64,000 bases of DNA from Diphasiastrum complanatum (Eukaryota; Streptophyta; Lycopodiopsida; Lycopodiales; Lycopodiaceae), in the NCBI GenBank assembly GCA_029204225.1, contig CM055103.1:3729419-3793418 (forward strand), read 5' to 3'. Position 1 is the stretch's first letter. Every line of letters begins with the position of its first letter. This document shows positions 36,700 through 50,599 of the stretch, in pieces. Below the pieces are notes generated by a model, which saw only the letters and a program-made list of their open reading frames with translations, was not told the DNA's origin and did no database searches. Position numbers and translations under genes: made by a program.

Positions 36700-37300
36700 A
36701 AAAACATTCTATCTCTCAATGCTTAATTAGGTGAAAGGGTCCAACTAAGGATGATGATTTGTGAAAACGAGTTGAAAGCATAAATAAGAACTTCCCTAGT
36801 TTCCACTTCTGAGGACAGAAGTAGTTCAAGGGGGAAAGAATGTTACGTCCATGTCCATTATGAGGGATTCAAAATAGTCCTTGACATGGATATCCAGTAC
36901 TCTAGTGTACGAGATTATTAGTTACGTCACGTCATTTTAAACTAGGCCAATAATGTGATTAATAATCTTGTGAGGGCCCAGATGGTCACCTATGGAATTA
37001 GTACATGGTGATTGATAGCTTTTGGTGCAAGAATAGGAGGTCGAATGCTTTTGGATTGGACTAGGGGATCCCAAAGGTAATATTCCTCAGCCTTTGGGGG
37101 CTATATTTGTTGTAAGAACTCACCCACCTCCTCATTCAATTTTTTTGTTTCTTGAAGCTAGGATCCTCTCCTCTTTTGCATTTAGTCATCGTGGCTCATG
37201 GGTGAAGCGATTAGGGATTTGACTATCCTTTTTATGTTGGTTGGGTAGTTTGGCTCCACAGGTATCCTTTTGGTTGCATGCAACATGATCTAGGTTGACC
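36700..37300 (+). mobile_element. 3' end of a Gypsy element: pol end, polypurine tract, LTR start at 36841
   Basis: Around 36788-36835 the text resembles the Gypsy pol end (FPSFHF...EDRSSSRG) with an early stop. The purine tract caagggggaaagaa (36827-36840) is followed by TGTTACGTCC at 36841, an LTR start like that of the intact element at 19172. A TATA-like gctatatttg lies at 37110. The LTR's right end could not be placed, so 37300 is approximate. Confidence 0.55.
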
Positions 37301-37471
37301 TTCACTTGGCAATCGTTATATCATTAGAGGAGTTTTCGATTCCAAAAGGGCCGTATAAGAAATCATGCCTTAGTAAGATAATGCTAAAGAGAGAATGATA
37401 AAATGACCGAAAATTTTTCTCGTTTCTTAGTTTTAAATTATTATAGAATCGTAATCAAGATACGAACATTC

Positions 37472-38155
37472 CATCATATTCTATGCAGAGAGTAGATTAA
37501 TTTTGCTTTTGGCCTCATCTCTATCAGAGTTCAGATAAGAAAGTTATGGTAGATCAAAGATTTATAGTACAAGATAAGTTTTTGTTGATGCGACACTTGA
37601 TTATGTGGAATAACTCCACCACGCGAGGATCTGCATTCTGGTAAAAAAAAACTTGTATATTCTTGTGTCATGGTGATATACCACATCATCATATTCTATG
37701 CAAAGAGTAGATCAATTTTGCTTTTGACCTCATCTCTATCAGACTTCAGATAAGAAAGTAATGGTAGATCAAAGATTTATAGTACAAGATAAGCATTTGA
37801 TGACATGGCATTTATATTATTTGATGATGTGGCATTTGATGATGTGGAATATCTCTACCACGTGAGGATTTGCATTTTGGTAAAAAAAACTTGTCTATTC
37901 TTGCATCATGTCGATATGCCACAGCACCAAAATTTTTGATTAGCCATAACTTTCTTATTTGAACTCGGATCGAGATGAAATAACAAGTAAAAATGATCTA
38001 CTCTTCGCGTAGAATCCATTGGAATACCTCCACCATGCAAGAATCTGCATTTTGGTAAAAAAAAACTGGTCTATTCTCGCATCATGGCGATATGCCACAT
38101 CATCAAAACCTTTGATAAGCCATAACTTTCTTATTTGAACTCGGATGGAGATGTC
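37472..38155. repeat. Repeat block: two direct copies and a partly inverted third
   Basis: The unit containing tcatattctatgca(g/a)agagtaga and tagatcaaagatttatagta occurs at 37472 and 37686 (period ~214). The core also appears in reverse complement from about 37938 (ataactttcttatttgaact ... gatctactctt), with another partial copy ending at 38155. Confidence 0.8.
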
Positions 38156-38164
38156 AGAACTTAA

Positions 38165-38325
38165 TCGAGAGTCTGATGTACTTGACAATTTGTACCAGAC
38201 CGGATCTGGCCTTCTCTGTTCACGAATTGAGCCAATTCTATTCCAATCCTGATCTAGCACATTGGCAAATGGCCAAACGAATCCTACAGTATCTGAAGGG
38301 TACCCATAATATTGTGTGATTTGAC
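38165..38325 (+). pseudogene. Copia RNase H-proximal fragment
   Basis: SLMYLTICTRPDLAFSVHEL followed by QFYSNPDLAHWQMAKRILQY and LKGTHNIV is the standard Copia segment between RT and RNase H. It stops at TGA near 38321 with no RNase H after it. Confidence 0.85.
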
Positions 38326-38399
38326 AATACTTGTTGCCCGCAAGACTCCTAACTGTCCGACTCTTAAAACTTATGGTTAGTTTCAAACTGTTCAAAATA

Positions 38400-38810
38400 T
38401 TACCAGAAAACTCCAAATTTTTTTAGACCGACAAACAACGTAGTCAATAAAAGCATCTTGAAAAACAACCCTTTTGGTGCTTGGACTCATCTAATGAAAG
38501 CATCTGAACTCTGAACCTTGCTTATGAGATATTTTTTTCACCGTCTCTAGGTGTCACAAGCTCCAACACATGCACTGTGCACAACTTGCAAATTGGTCTC
38601 CTAATATAGCGGTTAGGCAATAACAATAAAGAACGTAGTGTGCATATAATGTTTTAAACATCATCCATACATGCTTCAAAATTGTAAACAATGGACTAGT
38701 TACATATTTACTCTTGTCACTTGTGCAACATTGGAAGGAGGCCTTTCTTCAGTAGTATCAAAATAACTAAATCCCTTTAAATCTTAAATGTGACTGTATA
38801 TAACAACATA
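38400..38810. other. Non-coding stretch
   Basis: No gene recognised. Confidence 0.5.
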
Positions 38811-38814
38811 GGTT

Positions 38815-40132
<1,318 letters not shown>

Positions 40133-40548
40133 TGTCATCACTTGGATTTATCTTATCCAATCTTAAAAATCCATGTGGCATTCGGCAGTTAAGAGAAAGG
40201 ATTTTTCTCTCTCTCAACTCATTTCATGCTTATACATGAGTTCTCGTGGGTTCATCTATCCATTCGTGCACTATCTTGATGATATCTTGCAATCTTGTGT
40301 GTAGAATGCTCATCTTTTGCTATGTTCGGATCCACACGTGTGGAATACAGTAGCTTACTATTTTTGTACAGAGAGATCAACTTCATATTATCATAAATTT
40401 GATGTTTGATCAATATTCTATTGATTTTGCATCTCTTTCATTTAGTAGATGTTAAATTTCTACATTGCAAATGGTGTAAATAGTGTTGTCTTCATAACCA
40501 AAGATCAATAGGTGATTTTGGATCTTAATGATTGGAAAAATCTTCACA
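40133..40548 (+). repeat. 5' LTR of the Copia element (416 bp)
   Basis: Starts TGTCATCACTTGG where CASP-like homology stops and ends TCTTCACA just before the PBS. Contains CACACGTGTGG at about 40332. Confidence 0.75.
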
Positions 40549-40560
40549 TGGTATAAGAGC
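40549..40560 (+). promoter_or_regulatory. Primer binding site, tRNA-iMet type
   Basis: tggtataagagc: one mismatch (A for C) to the consensus, directly after the LTR. Confidence 0.75.
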
Positions 40561-41137
40561 TTGTGTTGCAAGTTATGAAAGGATCAGTCACATTTATCAA
40601 AGATTTGGAGGACCTTCTATCTCTAGAGCATGCTAGAATAGTTTCTACTCAAAAATCAAGTATTTTGCAGATGTAGAATTGATCTTTTGTAGGTCAAAAC
40701 TCAATTTGGGTTTATGAACTTGAGGAATTCTGATATCACACTTGGCTTACTGGATTTGGTGGATTTTTGATGGATTAGGAAGGCTTCATTGGAGGCTACA
40801 AGATTCTATTGCAATTGCATGTAGAAATTGGAAGATTCAATTTTTTGTGATTGTGACCAAACTCTATTTTTTATTGGATATCTATTTTTTTAGGCTTCTG
40901 GACTTCAATAGAGTGTGTTTAAATCTTAGGAAGTGGCAAGATTCATTAGATTGTTGGTGTATCATAGGTTGATCAAGATTTCTTCATTCTATGTGTTGAT
41001 TTGCTAGTTATAAGTGTTAGAAGAGAATTGAGAGGTTCCATATCTTTGTGATTGCTTTTTGAAAACATTTATTGTTGTTCAAAAGAGTGCTTTGTGCATT
41101 GGAAAATGTTGAAAGAGAAATATCAGGTCATTGCAAC

Positions 41138-41926
41138 ATGGCTACAATGAGTGGATTCATGTTGGAAGACAATGACAAGCTTACCTCATCCAACTACTCT
41201 ACATGGAAGGTGAGAATGGTATCACTTTTTGAAATGCATGAGTTGATGGATATTGTTGTAGGGTATGACAAGAGAGCAACGAAAGCTCTATACGTGATCA
41301 AGATGAGTGTTACCAATGAACTACTCAAGGAGATTGGTAAGTGCAATTCATCTCGAGAGGCTTGGGAAGCTTTGAAGAAGCTTTATGAATCCAAGTCTAC
41401 ATCTAGAGTGTTGACTTTAAGAAGAAAAATTTTTCAAAGCGTACAGAAGAAAGAAGAGAGTCCTGATACTTTTGTTTTGAGAGTGAAGGCTCTAAGGGAT
41501 GAGTTAGCTTGCATTGATGAGAGAATTAAGGAAGGAGAGCTTGTCCAATTTATTCTTAATGGTTTGTTGAATGCTCATGCTAACATTGTACAAAGTCTTA
41601 TTATTCAAAAAAATTTGCCAAGTTTGGCGGATCTTCAAGAGATCCTAATCTATGAGGAATATAGGCTTCAAGCAAGAGGTGGATCCACATCAACATCTCA
41701 AGATGAGGAGGCCATGTTCATCAAAGACCTACTTAGAGTGAGTCAATTGCTAAGCAAAGGTCTTAAAGTGGAGTTTGATGGATATGCTTGTATGATCAAA
41801 AGGAAGGATGTCTTGATTGCAAAAGTTAAAATACAAGGGAAGTTATTCAAACTAGATACTTGTGTTACTGCTAACCAAGTTGGATGGCAAGTGAGCAAAT
41901 ATCCATGCAAGAAGTATTGGAGGTAA
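41138..41926 (+). pseudogene. Copia gag joined to the pre-integrase region
   Basis: ATG at 41138. SNYSTWKVRMVSLFEMHELM and the following helices (CNSSREAWEALKKLYESKS, RVLTLRRKIFQ, LQEILIYEEYRLQ) are the UBN2-type Copia Gag. At about 41710-41740 it runs straight into VSQLLSKGLKVEFDGYACMI, which normally lies after the protease. The zinc knuckle and protease are therefore missing, in frame. The frame then closes at 41926, where the integrase continues in another frame. Confidence 0.85.
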
Positions 41927-44063
41927 TGGCTAGAAATCAAGTTGTGATTGTCCTTCCAAGTTTCTTAACTAGCATCAATCATGTGTGTGAGTCTTGTGCA
42001 TTGTCAAAGTCACATAGACTACCTTATACTAGATGTACATCTCGATGTACAAAGCATTTCCAAGTTGTACATTTGGATATTCATGGAATCACTACAATTA
42101 GCAATAGTGGAGCTAAGATGTATGTAACTTTCATTGATGATTTTAGTAGATATTGTTGGGTATATCTATTAAAGAGCAAAGATGAAGTGTATGATGTCTT
42201 TGTGAAGTTCAAGAATGCAAGGGAGAACCAATTTTTCACAAGGATCAAGTGCTTGAGGAGTCACAATGGTGGTTAGTATATCTCAACCAAGTTCAAGGCC
42301 TTTGTGATGAGCATGGGATCAAGAGGGAGTACACAACTTCAAGGACACCTCAACAAATTGGAGTGGCCGAGAGGAAGAATAGGATCTTATGTGAAGGTGC
42401 CAAAGCTATGAGGTTAAGTGAAAATCTTCCTAAACCATTTTGGAATCAAGCCTTTTGTGTGCTAACTTTCTATGCAATAGGTGGCCGAGTGCTATATTGG
42501 ATGGAAGAACACCTTTTAAGATGCTATTCAAGAGGAGGCTGAGTGTCAAGTTTTTCAGAACTTTTGGATGCACTTGCTATGTCAATATAACTCTTGATGA
42601 TAGGACAAAGGAGGATCCATCTTCAAGGAAAGCTATATTTGTTGGATATAGTGAGGTGAGTAAAGCCTACAAGGTATACATTCCTACTACTAATAAGGTG
42701 ATTATTGGTAGAGATGTCATTTTTTATGGTGTGGATGGATCTAACAATCTTGATGTTGATGTTATGGATCCTACTTTAGATGGTGATGATAAAGGACCAT
42801 CATCAAGTCAAAAGCCAAGGAGAACATCAAGGGAAAGACAAACACCTTCAAGGCTCACATATGATGAGAAAGGTAAGCAAGTAGTTGCTGGAACAAATGT
42901 TGCTTTCCTAACCTCTTTTGATGAACCTACATGTGTAGATGAATCAAGGAACAAAGAGAAGTGGATCCAAGCAATGGATCTTGAGTATCAAGCTCTTATG
43001 AAGAATGAAACATGGAGATTGGTGGATTTACCTAGGGACAAGAAAGCTATTGGATGCAAATGGATCTTCAAGAAGAAGACTAACCAAGATGGATCTATCA
43101 GTAAGCATAATGCAAGGCTGGTGTCCAAGAGATATGCACAAGAACATGGTATTGACTATGATGAGACCTTTGCACTCGTGACAAAGATGGTAAGCATTCG
43201 GGTCATCATCTCTCTTGCTACTCTTTTCGGATGGGATCTATGGAAAATGGACATTACAAATGCATTCTTGAATGGTGATCTTGAGGAGGAAGTGTACGTG
43301 GAACAACCCGAGAGCTACATTTCATCTACAAAGCCAAATCATGAGTGTCTTCTACAAAACAGTTTGTATGGTCTTAAGCAAGCACCAAGCTAGGCTTAAC
43401 ACACTTTTACTCTCTCAAAATTTTGTTATGAGTGAGTATGATCATTCATTACATTTTATATTTGCTGGAAATGATGTTACTATCTTGCTAATCTATGTGG
43501 ATGAGATCACCTTGAGTAGTGGAAATAATCAAGATGTTGATGATATCAAGAGTGCTCTCAAGGAGTTTGAGGTGCATGATCTTGGTCATTTGTATTACAT
43601 TTTAGGAATAGGAGTGATTAGAACTTCTCAATCTACTTTCATTTTCCAAGAGAAGTATGCTAATTCTATTCTAAGAAGATTTCATATCGTAGATGTAAAG
43701 TCTTGTGATACACCTATGGAGTCAAATGTAAAGCTAACTATAAGAGGTAATGAAAGCTCCTTCAAGGACATTACTCTCTATAGGAAGCTAGTTGGTTCAA
43801 TTATATATCTAACCATCACAAGACCAGATCTAAGCTATTGTGTTGGTAGATTAAGCCAATTTATGCAAGATCCTAGTAAGAAGCATTGGAAGCTAGGAAA
43901 AAGAGTTTTGAGATACATCATGGGAACTCGAGATTTTGGCTTATTGTATGAGGGATTATTACCTAACTTGTTTGGATTTTTAGATTTGGACTTTGCTGGA
44001 GATCAAATGGATAGAAAATTTATAAGTGCACATCTTTCCATGGTTAGAGATAGATATCAGTGA
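41884..44063 (+). pseudogene. Copia pol: integrase, RT, partial RNase H
   Basis: Integrase in frame 1 from 41884: VHLDIHGITTI (first Asp), FIDDFSRYCWVYLLKSKDEV, then RSHNGG where RSDNGG is expected, so the second catalytic Asp is His. A TAG follows at 42274; GVAERKNR (Glu) is near 42365. Frame 2 from 42540 carries SVKFFRTFGCTCYVNITL, KWIFKKKTNQDGSISK, MDITNAFLNGDLEEEVY and NSLYGLKQAPS. After a stop at 43393, frame 3 continues with LIYVDEITLSS, where the second Asp of YVDD is Glu, then TRPDLSYCVGRLSQF and a cut-off RNase H. The changed catalytic residues show it is inactive. Confidence 0.85.
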
Positions 44064-44505
44064 AAATCATATTCTTTCATTTCTTCAATTGTTCATTTGA
44101 TTGTTTGTCTATTTGAATACCCCCAAATTAGCTGATACAAGATTAGCTTTTTTGTACTGGACTGTTATTGTTCCCTTTTTTCATAAAAGATTATTCTAGT
44201 CGTTCTGATATCACTGATGAGCTGGAGATAGTAATAGATCATGTCTATTATTTAGATGAAGTAAAGATACATAGTTTCAATCCGAGTTCCCAGGAAGTTG
44301 AACTAGGGCCATCAACTCCCAGAAATCCATCGGAGTCTTTATTAGGCATTCAATGCATCATAAAATGTGGAGTCGTATAGGCATGAACGAGATAAACTAT
44401 TGATCGGCATCCAACACATGAAAATTAGGTAAAAAACAAAAATGTAGTAGATCCTTATAAACTTCTGTCAACAAACTAGGCAGAGAGGCGCATGCATGAC
44501 TATTT
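44064..44505. other. Non-coding stretch
   Basis: No LTR or gene recognised; a 70-codon frame at 44168-44380 has no known motif. Confidence 0.4.
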
Positions 44506-44509
44506 TGGT

Positions 44510-45802
44510 TTTTTACATTTTTACATGTGCAGCTTCAATTTTCATCTGAGAAGAAGGCATCGCCTCTACAAAAGTCTTCTTCCTTGTCGTCATTGCCCCC
44601 GTCCCCGCTGCTGCCGCCAGACAGTCGTTGTCGTCCCTCCTCCTACGCAAGTTCTTGATCAATCTACTCCTCTTGCGCTTCATCAATCTGCACACAATCA
44701 CGAGTACTTTGTGAAATTTGAATGCAATGCAATCCTACTTTAACTAAACATGAGGTGCTTTGTGAAAGTTGAATGCAATGCAATCCTATCTTAACTAAGA
44801 CTAGTTTCATCGAAAAGTTAGAAATTAGAGTTTACCTAATCTATTGGAAAGATGCCTCTACTATCCAATTACGATTGTAGCAGAGTTTATATTCTTCGTC
44901 AGTTGGCTCTCCATCATAGATTGTATTCTATAGCCACATCAAAGAAACTTGTTAGCAATTGAGCTATGAATATAACTCAGTTGACTTAAGCTATGAATGG
45001 AACTTAACAATGAAATTTAGGGTTAAAAATTACTCACAAAATAATCTACAAAACGTTGTCTCCCCCCAGAGCCAAAATGATTGATACTATTTATGTTCAA
45101 TCTTACTCTTGAGGCTTTCTTATGCTTGCCATATTTATGGGAGATTTTTCTAAACTCACTCGTGAGCAAAGTCCAAGTACTTTTTCTACATGAGCTTGTC
45201 TTTTCTGGTCTACCTGGCCTGTCAGATTGTTGGCGGAGCTTGTCACGATAATGACGCATGTGCTCGCCAAGTTTTCTCTCCATCCATTTATTACTAAATG
45301 GAGTGTCACAGGGAGATTCCCTATGCAATGCTTCTAAGATACGATCCTTCTCTGCCCGTGGTTGTACGCGCCAATCTTTGAGAGGATCGCTAATGTATGA
45401 TTTGGTCAATTCACGAGCTCGTCTCATCCGCAAATATCCATTATTATTGCTCATATTCAAAGATCCATCAACATGAATCTCATATGGGTGTGTGCTAGAC
45501 TCGTCAGTGGACATAGGCTAGCCAATCACCATGTTCTCACGCATCGATTGCTCATAGAAAAACTGACGAGCAGAAGAGTGCAATCCTCTCATGAGACAAA
45601 GTGCCTCCTCTTGGTCGCTGCCAAAGGTGACACCTCCACAGCCACCGCCAGAGCTACTGCCACTGCTCGACCTAGAGGTAGGCGCACCCTCAGAATTGCA
45701 CCCCCTGGAAGAGCTAGACAACCAGTCACACCGACCACGTCGTCCGCCACTTCCACTGGCCATCAAGACTAGTGGGACAATAACTAGACACATAAAAAAC
45801 AT
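44510..45802 (-). pseudogene. Possible En/Spm-type plant transposase-related gene
   Basis: On the minus strand one frame runs from about 45763 (MASGSGGRRGR) through a Gly/Ser-rich region to a TAG at 45520-45518, and continues in the same frame to 45038. That second part is basic and holds WTLLTSEFRKISHKYGKHKK and NINSINHFGSGGRQRFV, which resembles the plant transposase family found in En/Spm (CACTA) elements. A good donor TTT|GTGAGT follows at 45037. A likely second exon (AATACAATC..., ~44931 to 44850) reads NTIYDGEPTDEEYKLCYNRN and ends in TAG. Acidic Glu-rich text continues to ~44510 with a stop. Either a small host-domesticated protein or a decaying transposon gene; the in-frame TAG favours decay. 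Confidence 0.45.
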
Positions 45803-48242
45803 ATTAAAACTAAAACTACAAACAAAAACTGTATGAAAAACTAAACATTAGAGCAACTTAGAGCCCGACGAGGGCCTTTGAAAAAGATGCCTTTTTATTT
45901 ATTTTTCTCATTTTTGTAGCCATGTGGACCAATAGAAACCTTGATATCAGGCTTCTATGTAACGCTGCTTTTCTCAGATATAGATAAAATATATTTTTTT
46001 TAAAATATATAAATGTTTTGTCGGGCAGCATGTGGAAATGCTAATAATGTTAAGCCCTACCCTTTCAGCTCATCATTAGGCCCTGGGCCCTTTTGAGCTC
46101 AAAAAGGCCTCTTTTCTTAATTTTAATCAACTCTAATCATGTTTGTGCATCCAATGGAAAGACAACACATAGGGCTCAATGCTGCATTGCTAATGACACA
46201 TTTGACTTAGACCCACATTGGTTCCAAAGCCGCTAACCCAAATTTAACCCTATGGCACACATTAAAACAGCCTACTATCATCACTTATGACTTTGGAGGC
46301 CCCACATAGTAGTTACCACAATTAAAAATGTGTTAATGTATTGGGTCATAGTGAGATTATTCACATTTGTGCACGATTAATCTTGTATGAGTCTACTGTG
46401 TATTCTTGGTTACTAGGATTATTTAGTGCACTTAACCTAGTCGGTGAACATAAGCATATAACTCAAGTATTGTTTTGACAAATACTTGCTAACAAATCTT
46501 TGTATGGAAGATTTATAGATTACCTTATAAATGATTTGGGTAAGGATCTAAATGTGGAGTCATACTAGTATACTTGAATTCTTCACCTATAAATTTAAGA
46601 TTTTCGAGTCATTGGCAATTAACTTGAGTGATTGATTACTCCAGGATGAAGTTAATTGGTAGAACGATCAGTGTGATGAGGAGTCACCAGAAACTGATGG
46701 TTTTGAATTATATTGCTTGTAAGACGCATGATTAGTGAATCATCAGGATTCATCAGTTAAAATAACGTGCATTGGATATATAGTATTCCTTAGTTAACGA
46801 ATAAGACTCGGATCATTAGCAATTGTATTCCAGAGAGCTCAATTGGATAGTGGATCATAATGAATCCGAGAATAATAACTGAATTGATATTCAACAGGAC
46901 TTTGGGTATCTAGATTTGATTCTAGATGGTAATCTAAAGTTTTTGTGATTGAAGATAATTGTCATTATCATTTTGATATGCTTTTTGTCTTTAATTATTA
47001 GTGGCATATAGAACTTGAATATCTAGCACTTCTGTCAGAGAATCTTGTTTGGAGAATGTTTCTAAAATCCGGTATTTTCCTAGTGGGAAAGATTTTGGAA
47101 TGATTCTTATTTTTCATGAGTTATGTTGGACATATACTCCAGTATTCTGTAAATGATTAAGTATGGTTTGGATTCCAAAAAATTATGATTGACGAATCAT
47201 ACGAATCTAAATATTATAATGATTGACAGATCATAAATAGATACTTAATTGTTGTAAGAGGATCATAAGGAATTGTGATGATTCTTAAGTGTGATGATTA
47301 ATTTTTGATCTATTAATTGAGTAAGAATTCAAATCAGTGTTTTTGAATCTCTTTACTTCAGTATTTTATTGAGAGCTTATGAATCTCATAGACATTCTCA
47401 CATGATATGTTATTTTACTTGTGGAGAGTCTAATTAATCTAGTGGATGCTATTCTACTATAGATTATGGTCTGCGGATGCTTTTGTACAGTTCGTTTGAT
47501 TGGATCTCCCGACAAATATATGAAGATGAATGAATGCTATTTTCTTGTATTTGATGCTAGAAACATGAGCATTTAACGCAAGAAAGTATCTAGGATACTC
47601 AGAGTTGAGTTTAATCATTTTATATCTTAATGATTCTCCTAGAGGTTTTAGTTGAATGGATATCATATCTTAGAATTGAATTCTAATGATATTTGTACTT
47701 GGAAACTTTTATGAATTGTTGTAAGTGTTTTACATGACGGTTACATGAAGGTGATATTACTAACTTATAGTGAGTATGACCCAGATGAGAAAATTTATCA
47801 CTTAGTGTACTTTTCAAACCTAAGCTGTACTCCAGTGTAAAGATTATCGCTTGAAAAATAAGTTTATCTCTGAGTACTTGTTTGATATGAAAGTTAGACT
47901 AAGGATAATGATTTTCTAGGTTGATATGAACTTGTGACCCCACTTCTAAATGAAAAAGGGGAGTTAGTTGGTTTGAGAGATGAAATTCTTGATCTCCCTC
48001 AAGATTACACTGAGAGGGCTAGTGATGTCCTTGAAGAGGGACAAGCCTCACAGTCAGCCAAGAAGGCATTACCAGATATGTTGCTGGATATTGCTTGATA
48101 CTTTTATAGTTATATTCATTGTTTGGCAGACATATATGTTATTGGCAGGAACCTTTGGTCTATATGCATACTTATATTTTACTGGCAAGTGCCTTTTTTA
48201 GAAATCAAGATTTTATTTGTGTGAGATTCACAAAGATGTACT

Positions 48243-48325
48243 TAAATTTATAAATATTTCAATTTATACTTAAATTTATAAATATTTGAGTTTATACTTA
48301 AAGTTATAAATATTTCAATTTTATG
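48243..48325. repeat. ~32-bp tandem repeat, three copies
   Basis: ttatacttaaa(t/g)ttataaat recurs three times with minor changes. Confidence 0.85.
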
Positions 48326-49701
48326 CACTATCATTGTGAGTTTAGATGAATTAATTTGTTATGCAAACTTTTATTTGGATACATTGAATTTACTAGTATT
48401 AATAGTTGGATATTGCATAGAATGTGGATATTATTTTACTCAGTTAAAATTTAATAAGAATTTAAATAAAAACTAAAACATCATTATAAAGTATTGAAGA
48501 TCTCTTTTGCTTAGCTTAGTGCATTCTTGAAAATATTTAGATGACAATCAAAATAATAATGTTTTTAATGTGTTATACAAGTACATATAACAAACTCTCA
48601 ATGAAAAGTACAATAGCTATATGCATTTTAACTATATCAAATTTGCAATGGACATAATTGTATAGTTTCTTAGTAATGTATTTTTGAAAACATTGTATGT
48701 GCATTCTCAAGTTTTTAAAAAGGGTCTTATAATTTAGAGAGTCCCTAAAAAAAATCATGATTTTGGCCTAAAACTAGGACCACTAAAAAATACCAAAAAA
48801 GGCTACTTTTTTTTAGGTTAAAGTCCCAAAACAAATGTCCACATTATTTTTATATGGAGGAATTTTGTGTATAGTAAAGTAAGGAGATCCTTACAAAACT
48901 TGGCTTACATAGGTCTATTGAGTTAATAAAATAATTTATAAATGTAAATATGTAGTATTCTACCGGCAAAAAATATGAGATGAAACATCTGGAAGGCAAA
49001 TTTTTTAAAAAGCCGATAACTTAAAATGCAGGAAATTAGAAGTAAACCCCAAGTTGTTTTTTGAACATTGTTAATGAATAGTCTAGGTTTCCCGTTGATG
49101 TCACAAAAACAATGATTGGATTGAAAGAGATATAGCATACTCTTAGATTGAATGAGCACAAGTCTAGGAGGTTGAAAAAAATGATTTTGCATCCAAGACT
49201 GTTGAAATTTGACGCACGTCATGCCCTTCAAAGGTCAATTTGGCCTTATTTGATAGGCACTTGTAATTTCAGGCCATCAAGGCATAATTTGTTTAAAACT
49301 GTCATTTTGATGAGTTACAATTTATTTTAAGTGTCATAAGTTACGGTGCTTGGATAAGTTGTAACAAGTACATGACACATTTTTTTAACTTGGATTTGAC
49401 TCTTTGCAAGTTTCAAAATTTAAAACCTAATATATTGGAATTGAGATTCACAACTTCAAAAACATTGCACTTTAGCATAGGCCACACTTGGCCCAAATTT
49501 TGGGCTAGGTTGCAACTTGCCAACTTCCAACTTAGCTATCCAACTTTTCAAGTTTCAAAATTCATAATATCGTCTTCATATTTATGTTTGGGCTTCATGC
49601 AAGTTGAAATAACTTAATGGGCTTCATGCAAGTTGAAATAACTTGAAGGGCTAGTGGCCAGGATCCATCTAGATTCAACGACTCACCCTAGAAGCCTCTT
49701 C

Positions 49702-49820
49702 AACGAATGTCTTGCTTGAAATTTACATGAGAGATGTAAATAGGACAAATCACTCTATTTCAATGAATGTCTTGCTTGAAATTTACATGAGATGTAAATA
49801 GGACAAATCAGTGCTCATAA
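49702..49820. repeat. ~65-bp tandem duplication
   Basis: caa(c/t)gaatgtcttgcttgaa through aaataggacaaatca occurs twice in a row; the first copy has an extra gaga. Confidence 0.85.
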
Positions 49821-50120
49821 AAAAGTTTAAAACTTATGGAACCGGTAAAAGATTCCAAAAAACCTTAAAACTTAAGATTTATAGCTAGAAACTGTTGATC
49901 TTGAGCCATATATAAAAGCCTAAAAATCTAAAATGAAGCGGTAAAAAATGAATTTCAACAATTTGGGCAATTTGTATTGGTCACTTTTTTCACTGACAAT
50001 CTTATACATTTTGTACTTGGAATTTAATATTAAAATTTTTAAAATGAAACTTGCATGAAAGTACTATCCTTTGCAAAATAAAATTTGAGGAGCAAGTTTT
50101 ATTTAAGGCGGTCACACTAC

Positions 50121-50190
50121 AGGCAATAACATTCTTGCAAAGACGTCATGAAAATAGGCAATAACATTCTTGCAAAGACGTCATGAAAAT
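50121..50190. repeat. Exact 35-bp tandem duplication
   Basis: aggcaataacattcttgcaa... at 50121 repeats at 50156 without change. Confidence 0.95.
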
Positions 50191-50599
50191 AAAACACGAA
50201 GGGCAACCTAGAACGTAAAATTTCAACCCTATTCCAAGGCATTATGATTAAGTCTACCAAAGTCATTTCTAAACTGAACACTTTCAACCATCAATGCAAT
50301 ATAAACAATGTTGTCAAAAGATAAATCCTTCATGTTGGAATTTGAATGATTCCGGGCCTACATGTAATGAATAAAGAATAAATTGCACTTCATTAGCAGC
50401 AAAGAGCTCTTAAACTTGGTTCATAAAATGAATTGTATAGGTGTCTTTACTAAGTGTTTCTTCTATCTAGATGACGATTTGTATATCTGAATTTTGTGCT
50501 TAAAAATGCAATGAGAGGATAATCATTTCGAAGCAACTATCCTTCAATTGCCTACCAATCTCAGGAAAGTCCCAAGATTCTTCCAGAAAATGTACACAT

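Larger units (their letters stand above)
40133..44063 (+). mobile_element. Copia retrotransposon, 5' LTR to RNase H, no 3' LTR
   Basis: The LTR (40133-40548) and PBS are followed by gag at 41138 and by integrase and RT/RNase H across several frame changes, ending at 44063 within RNase H. No 3' LTR is seen after that. The LTR start matches a second LTR-like piece at 54064. The left end cuts exon 1 of the CASP-like copy; without a 3' end no target duplication can be checked. Confidence 0.85.
45840..50590. other. Long AT-rich non-coding stretch
   Basis: No gene, RNA gene or retroelement protein recognised in 4.7 kb. It holds small tandem duplications: ~32-bp units at 48243-48325 (aaatttataaatattt...), ~65-bp units at 49702-49820 and an exact 35-bp duplication at 50121-50190. 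Short open frames on both strands look random. Confidence 0.55.

Noticed and set aside
37955-38416. Minus-strand frame of 153 codons
   Set aside because: It runs antisense through a repeat block and a Copia fragment; no recognisable motif.
45473-45836. Plus-strand Arg/Pro/Thr-rich frames
   Set aside because: They are the antisense of the Gly/Ser-rich start of the minus-strand transposase-like gene.
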